Shown: positions 43,093 through 53,091 of the stretch, piece after piece | Numbering within the stretch: position 1 is the first letter of the stretch | How the letters are laid out: every line of letters starts with the position of its first letter | Source: Perognathus longimembris pacificus | Taxonomy: Eukaryota; Chordata; Mammalia; Rodentia; Heteromyidae | Direction of reading: 5' to 3' | Length of the DNA: 64,000 bases | Assembly: GCF_023159225.1 (NCBI RefSeq) | Contig: NC_063170.1 | Coordinates: 22,605,235 to 22,669,234 of the forward strand | Program-made: the position numbers and the translations under genes | The notes under the pieces: model-generated | Told to the model about the DNA's origin: nothing | What the model saw: only the letters and a program-made list of their open reading frames with translations | The model's database searches: none

Positions 43093-43094
43093 GT

Positions 43095-43565
43095 CAAGAT
43101 CATGCATCTTCCATTAAGACACACTCGTTGATGCTTGGTTAGGGGCTATCATTCAGTGAACCACAGCTCAGCTCTGAACCACCATGATGGCGGCACTTTG
43201 TTCCAGTCCCCAGAAGTCAGCACCTGGAGAATCCTCCCTAGATAGCCCCTGGAGGTAAAAGCCAACCGTTCAGCTCCTACAGTGTGGAGAAGAAAGGCCT
43301 TTCAGGGACATTATAGGAAAGACTTCTGGGAATACAAAAGGGAAACGAACTTCTCAGAATTCAGGTGGCAAGAAGCCTGCATACTAAATGCAGAACTGTC
43401 CATATGTGGCACTTTCAAGTAATTACTTAGCACACAGCAGTCTTAGAGTCACACAACCATACCTAGATTTGCAGGGCAACTGGATAGAATGCTATGCAAC
43501 CTGGGGCAGACACCTGGCTTCTTTGGGCCTCGCCAATTGATGGCCCAAATGGCCAGTCCCAGACT
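43095..43565. other. Unique sequence, nothing recognised
   Basis: No repeat or coding signature seen. Confidence 0.35.
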
Positions 43566-43569
43566 TGAG

Positions 43570-43645
43570 AGCTTGAGGCAGGAAGATGCAGAATGAGGCC
43601 AGCATGGGTTTCATAGTGAAAAACACTGTTTCAAAAAGAATAAAA
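43570..43645 (+). mobile_element. B1-like right-half remnant
   Basis: 'cttgaggcaggaagatgcag' + 'aatgaggccagcatgggttt' + 'catagtgaaaaacactgttt' + 'caaaaag' matches the second half of B1. Confidence 0.65.
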
Positions 43646-43889
43646 GTGAAGTCTGTGTACCTACACATTGATTCTGAATCTGACTGGCTTCCTGGAAGAG
43701 ACATACAACCCACTGCTGAGTTCACTTGAGCTCTCAAACTTTCTGTGAGAGGAGGTTCAAGATGAACTAAGCCACCTGTTCACCTCCAGCTGGCCTCCAG
43801 AGCAGTGACCAAGCCATGGTGACCTCCATTCAAGCAGGAAAGCTACCCAGAACACACAGACTTGGGGATAAATAGCAGTGTTTATTATT

Positions 43890-44230
43890 AGAGGTTGAGC
43901 ATCTCTCCCTCAAAAATCCCAAACCCAAAATGATCCATCATCATGGCGCCTGATTTGAGCCCCAACATGCCACCACTGGTGGCTGTCACTCATGAGCTGA
44001 GTGACAGCCCAAGTGCAGGTACTAAAAAGACCCTATAAACTTACCTTTGGGATGTGGGTACAAAATACATGTGAAACATAAGTGAGTGTCTTATTTAGAC
44101 TTGGGTTCCCATCCCTAAGATATTTCATTATGCTGTATATAAAAAATATTCCAGAATCTGAAAAGAATCTGAACTGTAATTGTACATGGCTCCCACCCCA
44201 AGTGTTTCAGATAAAGCATATCCAGTTGTG
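43890..44230. mobile_element. Tigger-type DNA transposon fossil
   Basis: 'gttgagcatctctccctcaa' at one end and 'caccccaagtgtttcagata' + 'aag' near the other, with 'tgtgaaacataagtgagtgt' + 'cttatttagacttgggttcc' + 'catccctaagatatttcatt' in between. I recognise this as an old TcMar-type element with ends 'ggttgagcatccctaatcc'. Subfamily not assigned. Confidence 0.75.
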
Positions 44231-44379
44231 TAAGAATGTGAGGTTTTTACAAGCACCATGTGGCATCCTTGTGCCCACAGGGCACTGGCAGCATCCAACA
44301 CACCCAACCAGTCACCACACAGAAGCATAGTAGCTATAAGGCCATCACTGGAACCAGGTCTCCGAGTTTCCAGTCCACC

Positions 44380-44510
44380 TCCTCCCTCACTCAGCTGTGT
44401 GCCTGTGGCCATGAACCTTGACCTCTCCATGCCTTGGTTTCTCATCTAAAACGGGAGTTGGGATGGCAGCGGAACTGACAAGACGAGCTATTATGAGGCT
44501 ATGAATGAAC
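44380..44510 (+). mobile_element. MIR
   Basis: 'ctcagctgtgtgcctgtggc' then 'gacctctccatgccttggtt' + 'tctcatctaaaacggg'. Confidence 0.75.
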
Positions 44511-44514
44511 AATA

Positions 44515-45140
44515 CAAGATGAATAAACAATACAAGGACCAGACCTGGTCCAGCCTCAGTGCTGAGAACGTATGGGACATAGATATACTACGTGTCTCTA
44601 AGTAGATTATGAATCTTTTTCTCTGTCCTCTCAATGATCTGGAACATTTACATTGGCTTGGCGCCAGAGTCAAACCCAGGAAGTCTGGTTCTAGAACCTT
44701 TGCTCAAAAGCACTCTAATACACAGCCCCCCCATCCCCCCCCACCCCTCTCCCGCCAAGAGAATCAAAGCAAGTTCTTCCCAAAGGACTCTTTTGAGAAG
44801 CTCGTTGAGAGGCTCCCAGACAGAACGACAGTGCCTGGGCTTGATGAGGAAAGGCCCATGAAGCCAAAGCAGCTCATTACAGGTCATCACTCTCCTCCAT
44901 ATTCGGACACAAGGAAGACGATAATTTCTGTCCCTGTCCCTAGTCAGGATGAAGACATAGACGCAGGCTCGCCTCTCCAGCCCTTCCTTCCTCAGGCACC
45001 AGGACCTTGGAAGCCTAGTATAGAGACGCAGATGGTATGAGATAGAGAACTCTCCCTTAGCTTGAAGACTTGCATGATAGAGGTGAAGGAGCCCTGCCTG
45101 CCTGCCCACCTCAGCTTCTGTGCCGCTCTGTGTCGGGCGG
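44515..45140. other. Unique sequence; chance 143/153-aa frames
   Basis: Plus frame 44609-45040 and minus frame 44648-45109 overlap almost entirely, which argues that neither is coding. No domain seen. Confidence 0.4.
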
Positions 45141-45156
45141 AATAAACCTTAGCTTG

Positions 45157-45455
45157 CCAAGTGCCAATGGCTGAGGCCTGTAATTCTAGCTACTCAGGAA
45201 GCTGAAATCTGAGGTTCAGTTCAGAGTCAGACCTATCCTGGGAAGACCTATCCGTGAGATTCTTATCTTCAATTAACTAGCAAAAAACAAAAAACAAACA
45301 AAAATAAAAAACAGGCGTGGCTCAAGTGGAAGAGTGCCAGCCTTGAGTGAAAAATTCTAAACAAGAGCTGAAGGCCCCTAGTTCAAACCCCCTTACAAGT
45401 AAAATACAAATACAAATGTGAATCTAGATGTAAAGATAAATAATAAAATAACTAC
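45157..45455 (+). mobile_element. Composite SINE with 16-bp target-site duplication
   Basis: Flanked by 'aataaaccttagcttg' (45141-45156) and 'aataagccttagcttg' (45456-45471), one mismatch. The A-rich tail has expanded to about 60 bp of AAAT-type units. Confidence 0.92.
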
Positions 45456-45677
45456 AATAAGCCTTAGCTTGAGGCCAATGACATTTGAAGCTATTATCAC
45501 CTTCCAATCTCACTTCTCCTAACTGGAGCGAATAGGTCAATCATGTGCCAAAAGAGGTAATTTGGGACTTTCCAGGAGTTCGGGGGTTGTGTGAGTCAAG
45601 GAGCGAGAAGCAGGGAAAGGGAGAGGAAGGATTCTAGACACTGCAGTCTTGTTACTTAGATCTCAGTGTTCTTTCCT

Positions 45678-45678
<1 letters not shown>

Positions 45679-45737
<59 letters not shown>
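45679..45737 (+). repeat. (AG)n microsatellite
   Basis: About 29 perfect AG units. Confidence 0.98.
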
Positions 45738-45739
<2 letters not shown>

Positions 45740-46100
45740 TTCCCCTTCTTACCAGAACAGGATCTAAATAAATCCTAGATGCAGAGAGAAAACATGACCC
45801 TTTATCAGACCAGGCTGGAGTAGAAACCCTACATTGCTGTCCTGGTCACTTGTTTGATGACCATGTTCTGTTCACTGCCCAGGCCAGGGTAACTTCCTGC
45901 TTCCCCAGCCACCTTCCTGGGTATGCCCCTCCCCCAGCCCCTCTACTGCCTGACACAATCTGGCTTCCTTGGCTGATCCAGTGTGCCTTACCAACAGATG
46001 TCACACTGTGCCTTTCAAAACCTTACTAATTCTCTGATACTATCAGATAGTTGGGAAATGTTGGTGCACTGCTTATTTCATTGCTGTTAGCTGGCGGGGA
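45740..46100. other. Unique or ancient sequence
   Basis: 45,890-46,000 has an L2-like feel ('cagcccctctactgcctgac') but is not firmly assignable. Confidence 0.35.
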
Positions 46101-46257
46101 AGACCCAGTCTACAGATCATGAAGGCCTTCCTGGAGGTGACAACCCTATCCCTATAGTTATGTCTTCACACCAATTCTGGAATGTCTTAAACAGAAGAAA
46201 GGCTATCCCAGGCAGAGAGGATACAATATTGAAAGGCAATCATATTTGTGCTTTGAT

Positions 46258-46385
46258 CTATGGTTCTCACTCAGCCACTCATTCCAATCATCTGGAAACT
46301 CTGAGGACTTGGGACAGGACATGAAACTCTGATTCAATTGCCCTGGGGGTCAGGGCCCAGAGGAATAGAGCATTCATTTGTCACC
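46258..46385 (+). mobile_element. MER5-type (hAT-Charlie) MITE
   Basis: 'tatggttctcactcagccac', 'catctggaaactctgagg', 'atgaaactctgattcaattg' + 'ccctgggggtcagggcccag' fit the MER5A layout (tggttctcaaa ... atcagaaactctgggggtggggcccag). Confidence 0.75.
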
Positions 46386-46655
46386 TAAGAAGCCTGGTAT
46401 CTTGCTCTCAGGACCCCTGAGATGCCCTCAGATCTTGGAGCACCCACGAGGCAATCTGGGGACAAAGGTAACTGGCCCAGAAGCCTCCGGTTGAGCAAGA
46501 AGAATATGTTCACAGCTGAAGATGGAGGCCCAGCACTGGCCCTGGGCTTCAAGAATCTGCCTAGGATCGGAGTACAGGCACTGCTCCCCATCTTCCAGGC
46601 TTTAAGTTCCAACTTCACAACATGCCTTAGCCCTACACTGTTACTTACTATTTCA
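46386..46655. other. Unique sequence, nothing recognised
   Basis: Complementary chance frames of 77-80 aa on both strands. Confidence 0.35.
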
Positions 46656-46659
46656 CTTT

Positions 46660-46728
46660 GCTAAGTGTGGTCCTCCTGCCCCCACTTTCCAAGTGCTGGG
46701 ATTACAGGCATGCACCACCAAGCCTGGA
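46660..46728 (-). mobile_element. B1-like fragment
   Basis: 'ccaagtgctgggattacagg' + 'catgcaccaccaagcctgg' is the reverse left half of B1. Confidence 0.78.
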
Positions 46729-46941
46729 AGTTCAGTGTATCTAAAGGAAGCTTCCTATCAGGCAGATATTTATCTTTATGCTGTTAGTGTTGTTATGTCT
46801 TGAAAGGCACAAATTCAAATTTTCTAGGAGGGAAGCTCCCGTAGCCCAGATTGTGTCCAGTGGTGGTGGTGCTCGTCTTGGGGTGGGAGGGTGGACTCCA
46901 CAGCCTTGCATATGTCAGTTTGTACCTCATCCCCAACCTTT

Positions 46942-47170
46942 TGTTGTTGGTTGTGGAGCTTGGACTCAGGGCCTGCATGCTGGCCTTGAGCTTTTTTGCA
47001 CAAGGCTACTGATCTACTACTAGAGCTACAGCTCCATTTCTGGTTTTCTGGTGGTTAATTGGAGATCATTCTCACAGACTTTCTCACCCGGGCTGGCTTT
47101 GAACCTCGAGCCCCAGATCTCAGTCTCCTGAGTAACTAGGATTATAGCTGTGAGCCACCAGCTCCTGGCT
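46942..47170 (-). mobile_element. Composite SINE
   Basis: 'gtggagcttggactcagggc' to 'gccaccagctcctggc'; both halves present. Confidence 0.85.
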
Positions 47171-47171
47171 A

Positions 47172-47382
47172 GCCCTGATCATTTTAAGTACACAGTTTGG
47201 TGGCATTCACATCTCCACACACACGTCTGCACATCCATCTTCATCACACCATCCATCTCTAGAATACATTTTGTTTTCCCAAACAGAAACTCCAAACTCA
47301 TGAAATGACAACCCCCAGCCCATCCTCCTGGTCCCTTCCAACTACAATTCTACAGTTCCTGTCCCCATGAATTCCTTGTTTT
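47172..47382 (-). mobile_element. L1M 3'-UTR fossil
   Basis: 'attttaagtacacagtttgg' + 'tggcattcacat', 'atccatctctagaatacatt' and 'acaattctacagttcctgtc' follow the reverse L1MB-type 3' UTR (ttaagtgtacagttcagtggcatt...). Confidence 0.78.
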
Positions 47383-47384
47383 AA

Positions 47385-47708
47385 AGGAAGATTAAAAAGA
47401 GCTGAGGACGCATAAAAGGTGAATTAACACCAAAGGAGGACTCTCGTTCCGATCTGGTTCTGATGGGAGGAGGTTGGGACCCCATGTTGGTGCATTACTC
47501 AGTGCAGTGCTCACGTAGCCTCAACCCTCTGCATGTGTCCCACAAGTTGCTAAAGCAGCACAAGCCATGCTGAGAACTGGTGTTGCACCACTCACATGGT
47601 AGGATCTGACAGTCACAAGTAAGAAGGGGAAAGGGGTGAGATCTGTTTCTGTGCCCCGGGGAGGGTTTAACATTGGGGCACCAGGAAGCCACATGCCAGT
47701 GCCGCCCA
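47385..47708. other. Unique sequence, nothing recognised
   Basis: No element or coding support. Confidence 0.35.
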
Positions 47709-47709
47709 G

Positions 47710-47973
47710 ACAAGCCAGCACGGTGGCTCAAACCTATAATCCTAACTACTCAGGAGGCTGAGATGTCAGGATCGCAACCCAAAGCTAGCCTGGGGCAGGA
47801 AAGTCCCCATTAGACTATCTCCAATTAACCACTCACAAACTGAAAGTGGCTCATGTGGTAGAGCTCTAGGCTTGTGCAAAATTGCTCAGGGAAGTGCCCA
47901 GACCCTGGGTTCAAGTGCCTCCCCACCAAAAAAAAAAAAAAAAAAAAAAAAAAAGAAAGAAAGAAAGAAAAGA
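47710..47973 (+). mobile_element. Composite SINE with ~28-nt poly(A) and (GAAA)n
   Basis: 'gccagcacggtggctcaaac' to 'ggttcaagtgcctccccacc' + A28 (47927-47954) + GAAA units. Confidence 0.92.
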
Positions 47974-47974
47974 A

Positions 47975-48830
47975 ATCAGCAAGATAGTAACTTGCCCAAA
48001 GTAACACAAGTACCCCCATGCCAGGGCTCATTTGTGGTCCCAAACACAGCCTCTACTCTTTCCACCCCACACAGACTTCACTAAGGCAAGCTGTAGGAGA
48101 AGACACAGAGCCAGAAAATGCATAGAGCCTCGGCCAAGTGGCAGCTCTAAGACTTTGGAAATACATTCTCACACTCAGCAAGCAGACTCCTAACAAGTTA
48201 ATCAAAATAAATCAGCATGGTGCATGCCTAGGGAGCACTCTTCCTGGGGCATAAACAACACAGTCAGTCCCTAGTTATGAAAGCACCAAGCTGGCCCTTT
48301 AATGAATGCATTGGAGAAGCTGGCCACTGAAGATGTGCCCCTCAGCACCTGCCCAGGCCTTCACACCAGCAAATGGCTGTGCATATACTCTGGGAATTTG
48401 GGTGTTTCTGCAGGACTCTGATGCAAATGGATTTGACCCTTCCCCCCATAGCCTCTCTTTCCCAGCTCCATAGCCCTGTTTACAGATGGGTTTCCAGCAT
48501 CCTCCCTGGGCTGCTTACCTTCAGCTTTTGTGTCTGTTTAAATAACAGGCAGGTAGAGCCCTTAGTTAAATACCTTCTGAGGTGCCAAGACTGGAAGCCC
48601 TTTCATCCACCCCCACCCACTCCACAGCAGGGAGGGAGCCTATGCATAAAGTTCCTGCATTAGTAGGAGTTGCATGCATTTGCAGGCTGAGATGCAACCA
48701 GGTGTCTGGCCTGACCCTTCTGCTGCCTGCATTTGCTTGACTACAGAAGCCTTCCACAGCATGAGACAGACTGTGTGCCCCAGAGACATCTCACACATAA
48801 ATAGAGTGGGCAGGGCCCAGAATCCTCAGG
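47975..48830. other. Unique sequence, nothing recognised
   Basis: Chance frames up to 96 aa; no repeat family recognised. Confidence 0.35.
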
Positions 48831-48834
48831 GGAT

Positions 48835-49182
48835 GGAGCAAGGAATCCCTCGGATATCAAAATCCACAGATGCCTAAGTCCCCTATGTAAAATGGGATGG
48901 AATTTGTGTAATTCCATAGGTGCTCTGTAGACTTCAAACCACCTCTTAAATTACACATTATGTATTATATATACACACATATTTAATATGTGTATGTGTG
49001 CTCTAGATTACATATATGTGTGTGTGTACACAAATGTATATGTCAGTATTCTTATACACACATTATATAGAACCTAATCTGTAGATGCTATGTAAATAGT
49101 TGTTATACTACAATGTTTCAGGCAAACTAACAAAGCAAAATGCATTTACATATCGAGGACAGACATAATTTTTTCTAACTTT
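48835..49182 (+). mobile_element. Tigger-type DNA transposon, left segment
   Basis: 'ccctcggatatcaaaatcca' + 'cagatgcctaagtcccctat', 'caaaccacctcttaaattac' and 'gatgctatgtaaatagttgt' + 'tatactacaatgttt' follow the same family as 22,403. A TA/CA microsatellite (48,961-49,075) has expanded inside it and a SINE interrupts it at 49,183. Confidence 0.82.
48961..49075 (+). repeat. (TA)/(CA)-rich alternating tract
   Basis: 'tatatacacacatatt', 'atatatgtgtgtgtgtac' units expanded within the Tigger interior. Confidence 0.85.
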
Positions 49183-49400
49183 TTTTTGTGGTACTAGGGC
49201 TTGAACTCGGGGACTTCACCTTTGTTGGCTTGCTTATGGCTGACTGGCAATCTACTACTTGAGCCATGCCTCTAGCCCCTTGGTTGGTTAGACAGAGTCT
49301 CACAGACTTTTCTTCCTGGGCTGGCTTCTAACCTCCATTCTCCAAGTCTCAGACTCTTGAGTAGCTGGTATTACAGACATGAGCCACCAGCACCTGACCT
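49183..49400 (-). mobile_element. Composite SINE, diverged subfamily, inside a Tigger element
   Basis: T8 tail, 'gtggtactagggcttgaact' to 'gccaccagcacctgacc'. Resembles the divergent subfamily at 8531 in its right half. Confidence 0.85.
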
Positions 49401-49470
49401 CAACTATTTTTTATTGAAGATCAGTTGGATCTGAAGTGGCAGGGTCTATAGACATGGAAAGTCTACAGTG
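49401..49470 (+). mobile_element. Tigger-type DNA transposon, right segment
   Basis: 'caactattttttattgaaga' + 'tcagttggatctgaagtggc' resumes the element after the SINE (compare attttcgatccgcggttggttgaatcc of the family). Confidence 0.65.
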
Positions 49471-49507
49471 ACTACAAAGACAGTTGGGTCATTTTCCCAT
49501 TGAAAAC

Positions 49508-49622
49508 AGTCCACCAGAAAACCAGAAGTGGCACTGTGGCTTAAAGCAGTAGAGTGCTAACCTTGAGTGAAAAATTTCAAGGACTCTGAGCACCCACACC
49601 CTGAGTTCAAGCCCAATGTTAG
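49508..49622 (+). mobile_element. Right (ID-like) half of composite SINE
   Basis: 'accagaagtggcactgtggc' to 'cctgagttcaagcccaatgt'; the left half is lacking. Runs into the purine microsatellite. Confidence 0.85.
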
Positions 49623-49623
49623 A

Positions 49624-49848
49624 GAAGGAGGAGGAGGAGGAGGAAGAAGAAGGAAGGAAGGAAGGAAGGAAGGAAGGAAGGAAGGAAGGAAGGGAGGGAG
49701 GGAGGGAGGGAGGGAGGGAGGGAGGGAGGGAGGGAGGGAGGGAGGGAGGGAGGGAGGGAGGGAGGAAGGAAGGAAGGAAGGAAGGAAGGAAGGAAGGAAG
49801 GAAGGAAGGAAGGAAGGAAGGAAGGAAGGAAGGAAGGGAAGGAATGAT
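49624..49848 (+). repeat. (GGAA)n-(GGGA)n-(GGAA)n sandwich microsatellite
   Basis: GGAA units to about 49,690, a pure GGGA block of about 18 units (49,691-49,763), then about 18 GGAA units. Grows from the SINE half at 49,508. Frames of 81-132 aa are compositional. Confidence 0.97.
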
Positions 49849-49868
49849 AAACGCAAACTGAGGAGATA

Positions 49869-49906
49869 TAAGACCCCCTGGGTTCAAATTCTAGTACCAG
49901 TAAATG
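49869..49906 (+). mobile_element. ID-like SINE 3' end scrap
   Basis: 'aagaccccctgggttcaaat' + 'tctagtaccag' resembles the B-box end of an ID-like unit, across the microsatellite from the SINE at 49,508. Confidence 0.5.
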
Positions 49907-49909
49907 AAA

Positions 49910-50210
49910 GTTAGTTCTTTTCATGACTCAGTAGCTCCGGTGGTTCCAATGGAATGCTCCAAAACCAAGAAGAGTCCCCAACTAGGGCTGTGCCAGGAGT
50001 TGTGTCTGATTAACTAAGTAGATAGGCAAACCTTGACATCAGTATGGGAAGCTGCTCTTCCCACCAGATCCCTGTGACCTGGGAACTTTGGTGAGCCACT
50101 TAATTATACACACCCTGCCCCCATGACTATTACCACAGCTGATGACTGGACCCTTCTCTAGATGGATTCCTCTACACTGCAAACGCTGTGCCCTGTGTAA
50201 CCCTGTGTAA
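49910..50210. other. Unique sequence, nothing recognised
   Basis: No element named. Confidence 0.35.
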
Positions 50211-50214
50211 CCTC

Positions 50215-50480
50215 TGGGTTCACATGCTCCTGCACCATTCAGCACCTGCTGATGCCTTGAGCCTGACCTTCTACTCAGAACCCCAGTCCCTCCTGGACTG
50301 TCCTTCAGCTGCTCAGACACAATGGCCTCTGACACCCCCCCATACCCACAATGCTCTGTCCCTGCCTGGAACTCTTATGGCTCTGCTCTCTGCCTGGCTA
50401 GTCCCTGCTCTGTTGAAGCCTCTGATGATTAAGTCACTTCCAACTAAAGTTTCATTGGACTTGCTCCCATGAGTGTGCAT
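50215..50480 (+). mobile_element. L2-like fragment
   Basis: 'cacaatgctctgtccctgcc' + 'tggaactcttatggctctgc' is reminiscent of L2 'gctgttccctctgcctggaac'. Moderate support only. Confidence 0.5.
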
Positions 50481-50714
50481 TTGTAAATGCACACACACAA
50501 CCTTTAAAAGATCCCCCAACCTGCTTGGCAGCTGCCTCCCCTCTGGTCTGATAGCTACAGAAGGATACACACCAGACTTCCCAGGATCACATTATAACTT
50601 GTACAGGCCTAACCCAGAGCAGACTATGAATAAACATATATTGTTAAAGGCGTGAACACATAAAGAGTTTATACAATTCCAGACACAAGACACATATGTG
50701 ATAAGCAACCTAAG

Positions 50715-50833
50715 TGACTCGACAACGGTGTAACCCTGAGCCAGTTATTTCATCACTTGGAGCCTCTGTTTCCTCATCTATAAATGAGAATATTTCATAA
50801 TGATAACCTGTAAGGTTGGTGTGAGAATTAAAT
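50715..50833 (+). mobile_element. MIR, truncated by SINE insertion
   Basis: 'gtaaccctgagccagttatt' + 'tcatcacttggagcctctgt' + 'ttcctcatctataaatgaga' and 'gtgagaattaaat'; the 3' third is missing, replaced by the SINE that starts at 50,834. Confidence 0.85.
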
Positions 50834-51085
50834 TTCAGTGGCTCTCACCTGTAATCCTAGCTACTCTGGAGGCTGAGGTCTGAGGATCAAGGTTCAAAGC
50901 CAAACTGGGCAGGAAAGTCTGTGAGATTCTTATCTCTAATTAACCACCCCAAAAATCCAGAAGTGGAGCTGTGGCTCAAGTAGCTGAGTGCTAGCCTTGA
51001 ACAACAGCAATCAAAAAACAAACAAACAAAAAAACCCTTAGGGACAGTGTCCAGGCCCTGAGTTCAAGCCACAGGACCTACACTA
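50834..51085 (+). mobile_element. Composite SINE
   Basis: 'cagtggctctcacctgtaat' + 'cctagctactctgg' to 'cctgagttcaagccacagga'; the right half contains a local 'caaacaaacaaaaaaac' expansion. Continues into a GATA microsatellite. Confidence 0.9.
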
Positions 51086-51093
51086 AAGAAGAA

Positions 51094-51095
<2 letters not shown>

Positions 51096-51146
<51 letters not shown>

Positions 51147-51157
51147 CAGACAGATGG
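51096..51157 (+). repeat. (GATA)n then (GACA)n microsatellite
   Basis: About 13 GATA units followed by a few GACA units, directly after the SINE tail. Confidence 0.97.
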
Positions 51158-51399
51158 ATGCCAGCAGTCAGATGTGCTAGCTATTTTTATTATTATCATC
51201 AGAACTATTATTATAACCGAGACATCCCAAATAAGGCCTAGGGCAGGGCAACCACTGTTGAACAGAACTCCACTGCTGAGATTTTTTCCACCCTCTTCCA
51301 TCCGTGCTCACTCCGACCACATCCACCAGCGGTCACCAGCGCAACTTGCCTGATTGTGAAAGTCCCTATCTGGTCATTTACGATCTGGCTGCTGAAGAG

Positions 51400-52110
51400 G
51401 CAGCTCCTGCCAGCTTGAGAAGCAATTAATCTGCAAACAAGCTGGGCAACAGCAGGCCTGGGCATTGCAGTCTCGGGCCGAGGCCGCTCCGAGAGCAGAT
51501 AAGACTGCAATCGGCTATTTATTGTACATTTTAATTAAGTGCTTGTTAACGACAGTTATTTTAACAGTCATAAAATTACTGTTGTAATGCATTTTGTTGG
51601 AGGGGGAATGGAGGAGCCACAGGATTTTATGAAAGCAACCACAGATTGCCTTCACTTTAAATCAAAGAATAAATTCTGAAGAGGAGGGACGGTGTGGCGG
51701 TCCAGACCCACATGCTAATGGTTATTTAATGCGCTCATCAGTGTTTGTAAGTCCCGAGCATACGGCGCGGACACAACAGCCTCCAAACCCCTCTTTAACA
51801 CTTATTTGAGATGACAGGAAAAATGAAACCGTTTGTGCTTTCAATGGAAAAGCAATCATTGGTACATTATATTCGCCTTGCCCTATCATGCTAATGCATG
51901 GTAAAAATGTCACCAAATGTATTTAAGGGCCTGATGGACTGTTAGCGTTGGATTCCTGGTACGGGACTGATTAATAAAAAAAAAAATCTTCAATTTGTAT
52001 GTAAATGCAGCAAGGCCTCATATCATCCGTATACTTGCACCCAGAGAAAATAATAAACTGAAGCTTAATGCAGCAATTATCAGCATTTATGGAACTCTCG
52101 AAGCAGTGGT
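51400..52110. promoter_or_regulatory. Strong candidate conserved non-coding (enhancer-like) block
   Basis: Repeat-free 0.7 kb with dense factor-like motifs: GATA-type 'gcagataag' (about 51,496), 'ttttaattaagtgc' (ttaattaa 51531-51538), 'ctttaaatcaaag' (TCF/LEF, 51,655-51,667), 'catgctaatggttatttaat' near 51,711, POU-like 'atgctaatgcat' (51,888-51,899), 'actgattaataaa', 'gaagcttaatgcagcaatta'. Local CpGs ('catacggcgcggac') survive. Of all blocks this looks most like a deeply conserved developmental enhancer; conservation untested. Confidence 0.5.
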
Positions 52111-52540
52111 GGCCCCTGGAAGCAGGCAATGAGGGAGACACCTGGGATGGGTAAGGCATTCCTGTGGGATACATGGGCTGGCTGAATGGGTCACGTCACA
52201 CTCCACACCCAGAATTCATCCAGGTAGTTGAGCCAAGTGTAGTTCTTCTGAATGGTAAGTTGGAGCTGTTGCCGTGAGATGTCCAATTAAGTGGCTCCTC
52301 TTACTAATACCCCTCTTTGGTACAGAAGCTGATACTCTCCCTGCCCTGGTGTGGAGGAACCTTACTGAGTGGTCCCAACCCCTTGCTGGTCCAAGCCAAG
52401 AGGAGGGCTGGCAGGGATATACAATATCCTGATACAAATGGCAAAAATGACAAGCCACATACTGCACTGCTGTGCATTAGACCCAGAGCCACATATTTCT
52501 TTGCATATTATATTTTCATCCTCATAATGTGTGCATCAGA
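52111..52540. other. Unique sequence, nothing recognised
   Basis: No element or coding signature. Confidence 0.35.
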
Positions 52541-52544
52541 GACT

Positions 52545-52860
52545 GGATCACTACTTGCCAAACTCACTTCCTTTTCCTCCAGGATGCAGAGTTAAACTAC
52601 ATTTCCCAGACTCCCTTGCAGCTAAGCATAGTCATGTGCCTCGGTTCAGTTAACTGGAAAGTGGATATCAGCATGGGATTAGACACTGGATATGCAAGAG
52701 TCTTATTGATAGAAGGAACAAGAGTGAGTAGGGATAGTCTTTAGGCCACAAGGCATCTGGCATCTAAAAGAACCAAGCAGAGAAAGAGGACTGAGTGGAA
52801 AAGTCTCAGACTGCATCATTCCAAGGAAATGTCTGCCAGGCCAACAGGAAAACTTTGAGT
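52545..52860. mobile_element. Ancient interspersed repeat, class not assigned
   Basis: 'aaactacatttcccagactc' + 'ccttgcagctaagcatagtc' + 'atgtg' is a string common in old mammalian repeats; its downstream continuation may lie at 53,107-53,570 ('ggtaagccattgagatcaag'), separated by the young SINE. Confidence 0.5.
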
Positions 52861-52875
52861 AAGAGTTGCCGATTA

Positions 52876-53091
52876 GGGGCTGGGGGTATAGCCTAGTGGC
52901 AAGAGTGCCTGCCTCGGATACACGAGACCCTAGGTTCGATTCCCCAGCACCACATATACAGAAAATGGCCAGAAGCGGCGCTGTGGCTCAAGTGGCAGAG
53001 TGCTAGCCTTGAGCGGGAAGAAGCCAGGGACAGTGCTCAGGCCCTGAGTCCAAGGCCCAGGACTGGCCAAAAAAAAAAAAAAAAAAAAAAA
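52876..53091 (+). mobile_element. Young double-ID-like SINE with 15-bp target-site duplication
   Basis: Begins 'ggggctgggggtatagccta'. Canonical pol III A box 'tagcctagtgg' (52889-52899) and perfect B box 'ggttcgattcc' (52933-52943) are intact. A second ID-like unit 'gtggctcaagtggcagagtg' follows, then 'cccaggactggcc' and an A tail of about 24 nt. Target-site duplication 'aagagttgccgatta' at 52861-52875 and 53092-53106 is perfect, so the insertion is recent. Confidence 0.95.

Noticed and set aside
44609..45109. Overlapping 143-aa plus and 153-aa minus frames
   Set aside because: Almost fully complementary overlap without domain content indicates chance.
49489..49924. 81-132 aa Ser/Phe/Leu/Pro or Lys/Glu/Gly/Arg-rich frames
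   Set aside because: Translation of the GGAA/GGGA tract and SINE half.
51470..51500. CpG island
   Set aside because: Only a few CpGs over 30 bp; the surrounding sequence is AT-rich.
52876..52960. tRNA gene
   Set aside because: A and B boxes are perfect but belong to a SINE with A tail and target-site duplication; no complete tRNA cloverleaf was identified.
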